This document shows positions 47,482-56,900 of a stretch of DNA of 64,000 nt, in pieces. Source of the DNA: Cricetomys ansorgei (Eukaryota; Chordata; Mammalia; Rodentia; Nesomyidae); NCBI GenBank assembly GCA_026225945.1, contig JAMJFZ010001816.1:4714501-4778500 (forward strand). Direction: 5' to 3'. The notes under the pieces were generated by a model, which saw only the letters and a program-made list of their open reading frames with translations, was not told the DNA's origin and made no database searches. A program made the translations under genes and the position numbers. How positions within the stretch are numbered: position 1 is the stretch's first letter; every line of letters begins with the position of its first letter.

Positions 47482-48283
47482 CTCTGACAAACATCTTTTT
47501 GATGCCTACTCTTGCATAAGGTTTGCAGAATTGCAGGTTTTCTGATATTATGTTTATTAAGCATCTTTCAGATGTGTTTCTCAAAGAGTGCTGACACATT
47601 TTCAGTGTTACTATGTGTTATACATCTTTTATGTAATTTTAGAATGGCCAAAGAGGAAAATGAAATGGGTAATTCCAGAGTACTGTGTGAATTTTTAATA
47701 ATGATTTTTAAATTCATACTTGAGGCGCATACCGTGAACGGTTATCATTGGTAGATTGAAGAATCTTTACTGCATAATTTATTTTCTGATTTTTCTCCCC
47801 CTTTGGTTAACTAAACCCTCTAGGAAGCCGTTAGCAATCCACTAGTCTCTTCTGTACTCATTATCTTTCTCATGCACCTGCAAATGGACAAAAATTACTT
47901 GTCCTCCAATATCTGTTCTTTCTCACACCGTGGGACTTTTATTTAGGCAAGTTGGGCTGTTATTTGGGGGAAGTGCCTGCAGTGTTTTAGTGTCTATCTT
48001 CTGGTTCTTTCGAGTTCATCATCTCAGCACTAGAGACAGGAAAGCTGTCTGATGTATAACCAAGACCCAATACATTTAAGATACTTCTAGCCAGATCCTG
48101 CTGACTTCAACCCAGTCATATGGCTCTGGAATCCAACTACAAAAGAGCCTGGAAATACAATCTCCCAATGGGTCTGAAGAAGGCAATGCATGAGGCGTTT
48201 TGCTTTTATTTCTACAGGCTTATTCCTGAGCTGAAATTTCTATATAACATGTGGGGGTAACTGTTTTGCAAACAGAGTATCAT

Positions 48284-48500
48284 AGGGTCTGGAGCAATGG
48301 CTCAGCAGTTAAGAGTTCTAGTAGCTTTTGCAGAGGATCCAGCAGCCACATGGTGGCTCACAATCACCCACCCGTAACTCTTGTTCAAGGGGATCTGACT
48401 TCCTCTTCTGACCTCTACAGACACCAAACTCACATACAGTGCACACACATACATACAGGCAAAACACTCACACATGAAATAAATCTTTTTAAAAAATTAG
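48284..48500 (+). mobile_element. B2 SINE
   Basis: TCTGGAGCAATGGCTCAGCA, CAGCCACATGGTGGCTCACA and AATAAATCTTTTTAAAA. Confidence 0.9.
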
Positions 48501-48696
48501 AAAAGCATAACTCCCATTTCTACCAATAAAAACCCTCAGAATATATTGCTTCCCTAGGAAACTCATCAGATTCAATTCCCCGATCAGAGTGTTCTGCTGA
48601 TTTTCCACCAATGTGAGGTTGTTTTTGGACAATCAGGAAAGATTTAAAAAAAAAAAAAAAAGCAGCCTTTAGCTCACCATACTTGGCTGGTAGATG

Positions 48697-49203
48697 GGTA
48701 GGTGTCTTAGCCGCCATTCTAAAGCTTTGAAAAGACATCATGATCAAGACAACTCTTACAAAAGCAAGTATTTAATAGAGGGGTTGTTAGCCAGGCTGTG
48801 GTGGCACATTTGAGAGGCAGAGATAGGTAGGTCTCCGAGTTTGAAGCCAGCCTGGTTTAGAGGGACCATGATAGCCAGGCTACACAGAGAAACCCTGTCT
48901 CAAAAAGCAAAACAAATTAAAAAGGGTTTGCTTTCAGTTTCAGAGCACAAATCATGATCATCATGGCAGGAAGCAAGGCAGCAGGCAGACAGGCATGGGG
49001 TTGAGAGCTTATATTCTGATACAGGCAGGTAGGCAGAGACATTGGACCTGGTATGGACTGTTTAAAACCTCCAAGCCCACCCTCAGTGACACACTTCCTC
49101 CAAGGCCACACCTGCTAATCCTTCCCAAACAGTTCCACTAACTTCTCAGTTCAAGCGTTCAAATATGAGCCTACAGGAGTCATTCTCATTCACAACACCA
49201 CAG
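48697..49203 (-). mobile_element. Rodent LTR-like repeat interrupted by a B1
   Basis: The antisense of the MaLR-type family begins near GTAGGTGTCTTAGCCGCCAT and ends ATTCTCATTCACAACACCA, with the typical ACACTTCCTCCAAGGCCACA. A plus-strand B1 (48786-48910) splits it, flanked by GGGGTTG and GGGTTTG. Confidence 0.75.
48786..48910 (+). mobile_element. B1 SINE inside an LTR-like repeat
   Basis: TAGCCAGGCTGTGGTGGCAC, CCAGCCTGGTTTAGAGGGAC and AACCCTGTCTCAAAAAGC. Confidence 0.85.
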
Positions 49204-49744
49204 CAAGGCAGAAGTGTGTATGGCCGCCACTGGGGGACAGTCTGGTTTGTGCTGCAGAGATTACTGGAGATGGATTTTTTACAAATAGCAACAGCACAAA
49301 CAGCTGGATGCTAAGCTAAGAGGAGGATTGTTTTACCTTGATCTGATTACAGATGTCTGAGGAAGGAAGCCTTACACTTCTCACTAATTTTTTTCAAGTA
49401 ATTCCTTTAATTATTTTGAGGGGAATCTCATAAAACTGAGTTTGTAAAGCTGCCTTAACCAATCATTACTTTCCTAACTTCACATAACTTCCATTTAAGA
49501 TTTTATTTATGAAGTGATATATGCTATCAGTAAGATTTGAAAATTTTCTCCTAAAATACAAATTTTGTTGCGTTGTATTTAATATTATCATTTATTCATT
49601 TGTTTATTAGATATAACTACACATAACTAATGTTAGACACATTAGTGTCCAACACTGTTACTTTTAGCTTACTTTCAAGGCCAAACATTGGTTACCACTA
49701 AACATTCTTGTTTATGTAATTCTTTTAAAAAGTAGAAACATAAT
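49204..49744. other. Intergenic DNA downstream of COMMD6
   Basis: AT-rich, no repeat family recognised. Several TTTATT motifs (AATAAA on the minus strand, such as 49590-49612) could serve as alternative COMMD6 poly(A) signals. Confidence 0.5.
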
Positions 49745-50033
49745 TCTTTTTTAAAAAATTAATTATTTTTTTATTTTATGCACACTGTGTTTTGCCTGCA
49801 TCTATGTCTGTGTGAGAGTGTCAGGTCCCCTGGAAATGGAGTTACAGACAGTTGTGAACTCTCATGTAGGTGTTGGGAATCAAACCAGCTCCTCTAGAAG
49901 AACGGCCACCGGTCTTAACCTTTGAGCTATTTCTCTGGCCCTAGAAGAGCAATTTTCATTGTATAAATATCCCGTGATCTGTATGCAGTCCTTTTCTGTG
50001 TAGAGTCCACTACATCAGAGTCATGAATTGGTT
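49700..50033 (-). other. Commd6: COMMD6 3'UTR and likely polyadenylation region
   Basis: The minus strand downstream of the COMMD6 stop has about 90 bases of unique sequence and then a same-sense B2 element. The first AATAAA downstream of the stop is in that B2's A-rich tail (49770-49775), about 260 nt from the stop codon. A UTR of this length would be reasonable, but the true cleavage site is not proved. Confidence 0.5.
49745..49945 (-). mobile_element. B2 SINE in the COMMD6 3' region
   Basis: The plus strand has CCCTGGAAATGGAGTTACAG, GGTGTTGGGAATCAAACCAG and TCTTAACCTTTGAGCTATTT. It has the same sense as COMMD6, and its A-rich tail supplies AATAAA at 49770-49775. Confidence 0.88.
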
Positions 50034-50084
50034 TCACACAGTTTCAATTACAGCAGCAATTTCCTTGAACTGTTTGTAGAAATT
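50034..50084 (-). CDS. Commd6: COMMD6 last coding exon (16 codons plus stop)
   Basis: The minus strand reads NFYKQFKEIAAVIETV followed by TGA, preceded by a TTTGCAG acceptor. It matches the C-terminus of human COMMD6 (NFYRQFKEIAAVIETV) with one Arg-to-Lys change. This amphipathic, leucine/isoleucine-rich end is the last helix of the COMM domain. It is too short to be found by ORF length alone. No classic poly(A) signal lies close to the stop; the nearest AATAAA on this strand is at 49770-49775, within the tail of a B2 element. Confidence 0.97.
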   Translation of the reverse strand, partial: NFYKQFKEIAAVIETV

Positions 50085-50169
50085 CTGCAAAGAAAGGGGA
50101 AGATATTAATTTTGCTTTTAGAGGACATCCACATAGTTCTTTAATTATATCTAACCACTATACAGAGAG

Positions 50170-50186
50170 AGAGAGAGAGAGAGAGA
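50170..50186. repeat. Short (AG)n
   Basis: A short GA repeat about 90 bases into COMMD6 intron 3, upstream of the last exon acceptor. Confidence 0.8.
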
Positions 50187-51101
50187 TAAACACATACACA
50201 CATATGTATTGTCTGCATTTTAATGTTACATCTCGGTGAAGATCACTGAGAAATGAGCATTCCTAGGCAAGAGGGCTCGGAATACAAAGCAAATCTGAGA
50301 CAAACTCTGGAATCACTCAGCTGTAAAAGAAGAAATTCTGCCATTCCCAACACAGGTGAACCCAGAGGACACCATGCTAAAGGCACACTAGACACAGCAA
50401 GACGGACACTACGCGACCTCACTGCTGTTAAGAGCGCTGAACTCACAGGTACAGAAAACCAAAGGTGGCTGTCAGGCGTTGGGAAGGAAGTGAAGATGTT
50501 GACTAGAGGGTACAACTTAGCTGTAAAAGATCTGACTATCTAACGTGCAGGATGCTGATGACGGTTGATAATAGCATACTGCTGTGGGAGATGGTGAGAG
50601 GCTTTAAATGTTCTCGGTGCACACACGCATACGCAATGTGTGGCGATGCACGTGATGACTGACCTTCACTGACACGGTCACTGCACAATATAGATGTTTA
50701 CCAAATCACATCGTACACATTAAAAACAATTTTTATTTGTCAATTATACCTCGACAATGCTTCTGTGAAAAGGTGATCTGCTTGCTTACTTATTTATTCC
50801 TGAGGGAAAAAACACGTGAAGATGTGGAATCTGGAAACACGAGCACTGCCCAGGAAAAGCAAGGGCCTGCTCCTGTGAATGCTGACCCGCCTGGGACCGA
50901 CCTGGCCTTTCATATTCAGCTGATGACTACAAACTAGACTTCCTTTCCCCGTGCTCCAATCCCTTCAGTCACTAATCAGCATCAGTAAGGACAAATGCGT
51001 GCAGTCTTGTCTATCAAGAGCTCTTTAAGATATAGTTTATAAGAGAGGAAATCAAAGGTCATATGGTGGCATATGAAAGACTCTTCTAGAAACCTAGGAT
51101 G

Positions 51102-51412
51102 GGGAAGGAGAGTCTTGGCTTAGTGGCAGAGCACCTGCCGAACACGAACAAGGAGCTAGGTGTGATCCCCACATCATACACAAAGAAAAAAGGAAGCTCG
51201 GGGCTGAGGAGGTGGCTCTGCAGTTATGAGCACTATCTGCCCTGGGAGAACCTGGCTTACAGTTCAGCACTACTTGGCCCTTGACAACTGTCTGAAACTC
51301 CAGTCCCATTGGATCTGATGCCCTCTTCTGGCCGCCTTGGGTACTGCGTGCACGTGGTGCACAGACATATAAGCAGGCAAGACACCCATACACACAAAAT
51401 TAAAAAACAGTA
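51102..51412 (+). mobile_element. ID-like SINE followed by B2 SINE
   Basis: The ID part (51102-51190) has AGTCTTGGCTTAGTGGCAGA and GTGTGATCCCCACATCATAC. The B2 part (51197-51412) has GGGGCTGAGGAGGTGGCTCT and GATGCCCTCTTCTGGCCGCC. Both lie in COMMD6 intron 3, antisense to the gene. Confidence 0.8.
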
Positions 51413-52086
51413 ATAAAGACAGTCCAGAACTAATGTATTGTTTTTCAAAAAGTTAACTTTACATTTCTGTTTCATTCACTATGGTGAGAAAAGTGCTCAC
51501 CTTTCCTTTGAGAACTAACTGCTTCGGCTACTGATGGGTTTATAGCACACCAAACCAGAATTGTACATGCCAGCCAAATCAGCTAATGATAAACTTCTCT
51601 TATCATGTACATGCAAAAGGAAATTAGACTTAGTGTTCACTCCTGTCTTCTTCCTTGGACAGAAGGTAGGTAAAATACTCATAATAATGGCCTAAATTTT
51701 AAGTATAAACTTTTGAGTTACTTAAATCTCTAGCTAACAAGACTGGTCACTAAGTATTTGCTCTGAACTGGGTTTTGTAAGTGTTAGTCAAAAAACCCAA
51801 TGTCTATGCTATTCAAAGAAAAGATTAGTTTTGCTTAAAGTTATTATTAAATCTAAAAAAAAATAAAAAGTGAATTAGAAAGTAAATATCCTGATAAAAT
51901 TATTCCTAAATATATTAATTGAAAACTGTTACAGTAATTAAATGGCACCTCACAAAATAGCACATCTTATTGAAAAAAGTTACCAAACTCATTAGAGACA
52001 ATAACTTTAGATTTTTTAAAATATGAACTACATGTAAAGTACACCAACTTGCAAGTAAATGAATTAACATTTTCCCTTAAGAAAGA

Positions 52087-52253
52087 TTGTAGCTGGATGG
52101 TGGTGGTGCACGCCTTTAATCCCAGCACTGGGGAGGCAGAGGCAGGTGAATCTCTGTGAGTTTGAGCCCAGCCTGGTCTAAACAGTGAGTTCCAGGACAG
52201 CCAGAGTTACAACAGAGAAACCCTGTCTTGAAGGAAAAACAAAACAAAACAAA
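52087..52253 (+). mobile_element. B1 SINE in COMMD6 intron 3
   Basis: GTGGTGCACGCCTTTAATCC, CAGCACTGGGGAGGCAG and AACCCTGTCTTGAAGG with an A-rich tail ending about 60 bases past the exon 3 donor. Confidence 0.93.
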
Positions 52254-52313
52254 GATTGTATACAACTTTTGAAACAGCAATGATGCTTTAGTTTAGCGAG
52301 TCAAGCTACAAAC

Positions 52314-52466
52314 CTGAAACTGTGGAATTGTCATCTCGATGGACTTATTCTTTACTTGGCCGGAATGATCTGCCACTTTTAACATCACCACCACGTAGGG
52401 ATATTTCAGGGATCTGCAGCTGTCGGAGCTCACAGCCATGCCCAGTTTCCACTGGAAATCTATAAG
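52314..52466 (-). CDS. Commd6: COMMD6 coding exon 3 (COMM domain core, 51 codons)
   Basis: The minus strand reads LIDFQWKLGMAVSSDSCRSL, continues through KYPYVVVMLKVADHSGQVKN and ends EMTIPQFQ. This is the COMM domain of COMMD6, with the diagnostic Trp-Lys-Leu-Gly motif and the Pro-Tyr-Val strand, nearly identical to the human protein. The exon is bounded by a TTACAG acceptor and a CAG/GTTTGT donor, is 153 nt long and is phase 0 at both ends. COMM domains dimerise with other COMMD proteins. Substitutions from human (such as Thr to Ser after VSSD) are conservative. Confidence 0.97.
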
Positions 52467-53469
52467 CTGTAACACAACAGCACAAACAACACGTAAGAAG
52501 CACTCAATTTCTCTGGCCCCAGAGTCCTGTGTTCGTTTCAGTATCAGTCACAGTGCTTCGTTTATGTCGGTCGGCAAACAATGGTCAAGTGACAACGGAG
52601 AGAACAAAGGGCAGAAGCAGAAAACAGGTGGAGAAAAGCAGGAAGTCGAACAAAGAGTGTCTACCAGACACATAACAGAAGTGGGAAGTGGCTTTCAGTA
52701 ACAGGCCTAACTTCTGCTCTGCTCTGGGTACCCCAAATGCTTTGGAGCATCTTCTTCCCGTTTCGTACCCACGAGTCTTAACACAGGGGATGGGCAGCAT
52801 TGTCCTCGCGGTTGTCTGAGGCACAAGGGAAACCACCCCGTGCTTCCTCACTGGTGTCAAGCTCAACCTACTATTAGGTGAGTGGTGACGGTGAGGCTTT
52901 AGATTTCATCAGGCCTCGTGACGGACATGTGCCAGGTGACGCGCTGTACATGTCCAGTGCCTCACTGAGTCACCACAGTGTCACAGGTTATTATTTCCAC
53001 CCTGCAGATGACAAGACTGTTTCGGAGAGCTTAGGTAATGGGCACAGAGTCACACATTCCAGAAATCAGGACACCAATGTCTGTCTGACTCTCAAGAGTA
53101 TAAGCTTAACAACTACAGTGTTTTTAATCTAGTTCCTGTTGCTGATTCTTCGGTGTTGCCACAGCACCAAACAGAACTGGACAAATGCAGCTCTTGATAT
53201 TGATGCTGAGATGGGGAGGAAGAATTTGCCTGTCTTATTTCCAAACACGAGGCGGAGCTCGGCACTCACGATACGCTTGCTGACTGGCTGATGTCTTTTG
53301 CAGATAAACTAATGTATGCCGTGTGATTCTACTTCTCAGACACAGGAGAGCTGCTGACTTTTCAATTTCTACTTCTTAGGGCCAGATGATAAACTTCCAA
53401 GTTCCCTACAAGCTGGATTCAAGAAGTCAGAAGTCCATTGCTTTTCACAAATAAAAACATATTTTTTAC

Positions 53470-53795
53470 ACGTATTTATTCTGGCATGTGGAGATCAAAG
53501 GACAACTTGAATAAGTTTGCTTTCTGTTTCCACCATGTATGATCCGGGGATTGAACTCAAGTCATTTCAGCTTGGCAGCAAACACCTTTACCCAGTGAGC
53601 CGCCTTGCTGACCCTGTGATCTTCCTCGTAAAAGTGTGAAACAGCGCATTAGAAGTTTTATTTTATTTTTACTGCTGTTGTTTGGCTTTTGGTTTTGGAG
53701 ATGATTTTTCTACAAAGCCCAGACTGGCTTCACAATTCTGGTGACTTCCTGCTTTTGCTGAGATTATAGGCACACATACCTAGCCTGGCAGAATT
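53470..53795 (-). mobile_element. B3 and diverged B1 SINEs
   Basis: The plus strand shows antisense B3 (53470-53615, GGGGATTGAACTCAAGTCAT, CCAGTGAGCCGCCTTGCTGA) and an antisense old B1 (53670-53790, GCTGAGATTATAGGCACACA). Confidence 0.75.
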
Positions 53796-54084
53796 ATTTG
53801 CAACATACTGTAAAATTTATTTTTTTTAAGTTCTGAAACTTGTTTAAAATTCTATTTTCCAGCTCTTTGTGCCTGAACTATGGAAAAAAAAAAAAACAAC
53901 TGAATCATACTCCTAAACTCATTATTAATTCTAATAGTCTTGTAAATTATCTTGGCTTTTTTTCTTGTGTACGTAATCATATGGCCAGTCACCGGTGAGT
54001 GACTGTAAGGAAGGATAAGAGCACACTGGTCACTCTGACATGTCTGTGATCTAATCACAGAGGCGTTCTCCATGTCAGAAAACA

Positions 54085-54160
54085 GACTGAGTTCCAGGAC
54101 AGCCAGAGTTACAACAGAGAAACCCTGTCTTGAAAAAACAAATAAAACAAAAACCAAAAG
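54085..54160 (+). mobile_element. B1 3' fragment
   Basis: GAGTTCCAGGACAGCCAGAG and AACCCTGTCTTGAAAAAAC. Confidence 0.85.
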
Positions 54161-54574
54161 ATTTTACAAAATTAAGATCTTAGGCTGCATTTTGCTGGAT
54201 GTGATCCCAATGTAATCACAGTCTTTACAGCAGGAAGGCAACAGAGTCAGAGTCAGAAGAGGAAGCTAGGGTTGGGAGGATGCGCAGGCCACAAACTGAG
54301 AAAGGAGGCAGGCTGTCAGAACAGGAAAAGAGAAACAAGAGACTTTCCCTTCAGCCAAACCAAAACCTCCCTTCACCTTGGCCCTGTAACACTGTTTTAT
54401 ACTTCTGACTTCTAGAACTTTAAGGGATAGATTTGTGTTGCTTTAGGGTGGAAAATTTTCCATAAAATAAATAAAAACCTTAAGCCCAATACAACTCAGT
54501 TTCAGACCATCATAAGTAAACGGACAAAACAATTCATGGAATTGAACAATAATAGTAATAATAAAACCAACAAG

Positions 54575-55025
54575 CTAACTCTGGTTGAAAAGACAGCTCA
54601 GGGGTTAAAAGCACTCTATGCTCTTCCAGAGGACCCAGGTTTGGTTTCCAGCACCTACATAGCTGGTGGCCCACAACCTTCTATAACAGCAGTTCTCAAC
54701 CTGTGGGCTGGGACGGCTTTGTGGTCAAACAGTCCTTTCACAGGGACCACCCAAGACCATCTGCATATCAGATATTTACATTAGGATTCATAACAGTAGC
54801 AAAATTAGAGTTACAAAGTAGCAACGAAAATAATTTTATGGTTGGGGGTCAATACGTGAGGAACTGTATTGTATTAAAGGGTCACGGCATTAGGAAGGGG
54901 AGAGTTGCTGATCTATAACCCCAACCCCAGGGAGTAATAGGTCATAACTAGTTATAGTTACAGGTCCCATGACTTCCAGGAACCCACGTGTTATATAGAC
55001 CCATAAAATAAAAATAAATAAAAAA
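54575..55025 (+). mobile_element. B2 SINE split by the URR1 element
   Basis: The head (CAGCTCAGGGGTTAAAAGCA, TGCTCTTCCAGAGGACCCAG) lies at 54590-54678. After the hAT insertion the B2 body and A-rich tail resume (CCAACCCCAGGG through ATAAAATAAAAATAAATA) to about 55025. Confidence 0.75.
54687..54910 (+). mobile_element. URR1-type hAT element inserted in a B2 SINE
   Basis: It is a second copy of the element at 37014, beginning CAGCAGTTCTCAACCTGTGG and ending near GGGAGAGTTGCTG, with the same interior. The flanks are TTCTATAA (54679-54686) and ATCTATAA (54911-54918), 7 of 8 identical, an 8-bp hAT target duplication with the expected central TCTA. Confidence 0.88.
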
Positions 55026-55129
55026 CAACACAACAGAACACCACTGACTTATATTATGTTAAGCAGAGCCAGGTTATTAGTGTCATAGAGTTCACTCCCT
55101 TCCCAGGAGTCTTCAAAAGCAACAGCAGG

Positions 55130-55430
55130 ATAAGCTGGAGTTGGAGCAGAGCAGGCTTGTAAATCCAGCTACTTGGGAAGCTGGGACCTGATGATCACAA
55201 GTTCAAGGCCAGTGTGGGCTACTACTAGCCTCAACAGGTTAGGGAGAGCCTGTCTCAAAAAAACAAAACAAAACAAAGACTCACACCTTCAATCCCAGCA
55301 CTCAGGAGGCAGAGGTGGGCAGATCTCTGTGAGATTGAGGCCAGCCTAGTCTACAGAGAAAGTTCCAGGACAGCCAGAATTACAACAGAGAAACTGTCTA
55401 GAAAAACAAACAAGCAAACAAACAAAAAAT
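55130..55430 (+). mobile_element. Two tandem B1-type SINEs
   Basis: An older copy (55130-55270, AAATCCAGCTACTTGGGAAG) is followed by a younger one (55276-55430, CAATCCCAGCACTCAGGAGG, GTTCCAGGACAGCCAGAATT). Confidence 0.8.
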
Positions 55431-55575
55431 CAAAACTGACCACAAATCATCCAGGGACAATTAACAATCAACAGATACTTCTCTAGGCCCCTGCCTTTTT
55501 TACCCTGTTTTAACATCAGCACTTTCTTATATTTTATGTGATCTTATATATTTATATATATTATGTGATGTGATA

Positions 55576-55613
55576 TATATATATGATAGATATATATATC
55601 TATCATATATATA
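55576..55613. repeat. 38-bp perfect AT-rich palindrome
   Basis: Two 19-base arms around GATAGATATATATATCTATC pair with no spacer, within a wider TA-rich microsatellite (55548-55613). Confidence 0.93.
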
Positions 55614-55756
55614 ATTGTGATCTCCTGACTTAAAACTCTAGTTTTCCGCCTTTCTTGGAAAAGTGTTATTATTAATTTAGAAAGTCAAATTCTTATCCCT
55701 AATGTAAAATATAAGAGATTAGAAAAGTTAGAGTCCTTCTTCAAAAAATAATTTAA

Positions 55757-55905
55757 AGGAATGGTTGACCTTGGTCACACATGACTTTAATCCCAGCACT
55801 TTAGAGGCAGAGTCAGTGGATCTCTGTGAGTTCAAGGCCAGTCTGGTCTTCCTGGAAAAGTTCTGGCTAAACAGGACTATTAGGGGAGACCTTGTTTCAC
55901 GATAA
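55757..55905 (+). mobile_element. B1 SINE
   Basis: TGACTTTAATCCCAGCACTT and GTTCAAGGCCAGTCTGGTCT, with a short GATA tail repeat (about 55905-55924). Confidence 0.85.
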
Positions 55906-56094
55906 ATGATAGATAGATAGATAACAAAAAAGTTAAAAGGAAAAAGAAGAATGCTAATAATTTGCAAATATTAGTAATTTCTCATGTAACCCTCATGTCC
56001 TACCTTGGAATAAAGGTTGCCTAATTAAGGTGGAGCATCACTTGGCCCGAACTCCTCCTAAATGGAGTAGCGGCTATCTCTCAGGTACACAAGG

Positions 56095-56385
56095 GACCCG
56101 CAGCCCGGGAGGACCCGCAGCGGCCCCCGAGAGGACCCGCAGCCCCGGGGAGAGCCCGCAGCACGGGGAGGACCCGCAGTCCCGGGGAAGACCCGCAGCC
56201 CGGGGAGGACCCGCAGGTGCAGCCCCGGGAGGATCCGCAGCCCGGGGAGGACCCGCAGGTGCAGCCCCGGGAGGACCCGCAGCCCGGGGAGGACCCGCAG
56301 TCCCGGGGAAGACCCGCAGCAGCCCCGGGGAGGACCCGCAGGTGCAGCCCCGGGAGGACCCGCAGCCCGGGGAAGAACCGCGAGG
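56095..56385. repeat. GC-rich ~18-bp minisatellite in COMMD6 intron 2
   Basis: About 14 imperfect copies of GAGGACCCGCAGCCCGGG lie in tandem, with occasional six-base variants (GCAGGT inserts) that create a longer compound period. The array starts about 50 bp beyond the microexon donor. Because it is GC-rich and its period is a multiple of three, it produces long open frames in several frames on both strands; these are not genes. Confidence 0.9.
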
Positions 56386-56431
56386 AGGGGCGGGGACTGC
56401 ACGGCGCGGACGGGGCGGGGCGGCCACTCAC

Positions 56432-56443
56432 CTGGCAGGTGAC
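56432..56443 (-). CDS. Commd6: COMMD6 12-nt microexon (VTCQ)
   Basis: Between coding exon 1 and the main COMM exon, human COMMD6 has the residues VTNQ. The minus strand here has a perfect four-codon exon, GTCACCTGCCAG (Val-Thr-Cys-Gln), with a TTCCAG acceptor before it and a consensus GTGAGT donor after it. It keeps phase 0 on both sides, so skipping would remove four residues without a frameshift. The intron between it and exon 1 is only 89 bp. Conserved VTxQ text, both splice signals and frame all agree, so I consider it real. The alternative that exon 1 joins exon 3 directly would lose the conserved residues. Confidence 0.85.
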
Positions 56444-56532
56444 CTGGAACGGAAGCGGACACACAGTTAGCGAAAACCCTTCTCGCCGCCACCGTCCGCC
56501 CCATCCCCTTCTCCTCTCAGCCCCGCTCTCAC
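56444..56532 (-). other. Commd6: COMMD6 intron 1 (89 bp)
   Basis: This is a very short GT-AG intron between coding exon 1 and the microexon, starting GTGAGA and ending TTCCAG on the minus strand. It lies entirely within the CpG island. Confidence 0.82.
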
Positions 56533-56580
56533 CTCGGATCTGGCGTCCAACACCGGCTCCCTGCCCGGAGAACCTTCCAT
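56533..56580 (-). CDS. Commd6: COMMD6 coding exon 1 (16 codons)
   Basis: The minus strand reads MEGSPGREPVLDARSE from an ATG in a strong Kozak context (GCCATGG), followed by a GTGAGA donor. The end, LDARSE, corresponds to PLDAKSD of human COMMD6. Joined to the next three exons it gives an 87-residue protein, against 85 in human. COMMD6 is the shortest COMMD protein, essentially a bare COMM domain. COMMD proteins assemble as heteromers in the Commander complex and have been linked to NF-kappaB control and endosomal recycling. The first exon is poorly conserved; its assignment rests on position in the CpG island, the good donor, phase 0 and the residual similarity. Confidence 0.88.
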
Positions 56581-56900
56581 GGCCAGAGAGCAACTGGCAG
56601 GCAGCGGCCGGCACTTCCGCTTCCGGCCCGCGGCCCCGCCCACTCACGCTGGGCAGAGAGAGGAAAGTAGGTTTTCGTGTAATTCTGGTTTGGTCTCAAT
56701 TAAACATCAGTTTTAGGAGACACCGGGGAGAGGGTGAGTTCTTTGGGGGTTAAAGTCAAGGACGGAGAGAACTCGTTACGTTCGGGACGTCGCCTCCCCT
56801 ACTGGGGGTGGGTGGTGGGTGGAGGGTACCTCTCTGCGCAGGCGCAGAGTGATTGGCGTTGGGAGCGATCCCAGTCCAATCTGCCGCACCCCCTAACCTG

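Larger units (their letters stand above)
46561..48283. other. Intergenic DNA carrying a 72-bp direct duplication
   Basis: No SINE is present for 1.7 kb. Two copies of a 72-base segment lie at 46671-46742 and 47410-47481. The texture is AT-rich with AATAAA motifs, like a long 3'UTR, but no transcript can be named. Confidence 0.55.
50085..52313 (-). other. Commd6: COMMD6 intron 3 (about 2.2 kb)
   Basis: The intron lies between the GTTTGT donor of exon 3 and the TTTGCAG acceptor of the last exon. It carries a short GA repeat, an ID-like and a B2 SINE near 51.1-51.4 kb and a B1 near its 5' end. The remainder is AT-rich with no recognised gene. Confidence 0.85.
52467..56431 (-). other. Commd6: COMMD6 intron 2 (about 4.0 kb)
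   Basis: The intron runs from the microexon GTGAGT donor to the TTACAG acceptor of exon 3. It contains the GC-rich minisatellite near its 5' end, a TA palindrome, several B1 copies, a B3, and a B2 split by a URR1-type hAT element. No additional COMMD6 coding exon was recognised. Confidence 0.85.
56080..56900 (-). promoter_or_regulatory. Commd6: CpG island and COMMD6 promoter
   Basis: GC- and CpG-rich sequence surrounds COMMD6 coding exons 1 and 2. Just upstream of the ATG (56612-56627) the minus strand has two adjacent ETS-type cores, CCGGAAGCGGAAGTG. Further up (56835-56846) is a palindromic NRF1-like site, TGCGCAGGCGCA, followed by an inverted CCAAT box (ATTGG, 56852-56856). This is a typical TATA-less housekeeping promoter and could be bidirectional. 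I found no coding exon of a divergent gene on the plus strand. Confidence 0.75.

Noticed and set aside
56579..56710. Plus-strand ATG frame overlapping the COMMD6 start, considered as a UCHL3 first exon
   Set aside because: The translation does not resemble UCHL3 and no suitable donor with matching residues is present. The ATG exists only because CCATGG is palindromic.
56030..56753. Several open frames of 117-188 codons on both strands near the COMMD6 promoter
   Set aside because: They are translations of the 18-bp GC minisatellite and flanking CpG island. All frames are open because the unit length is a multiple of three and lacks stops.
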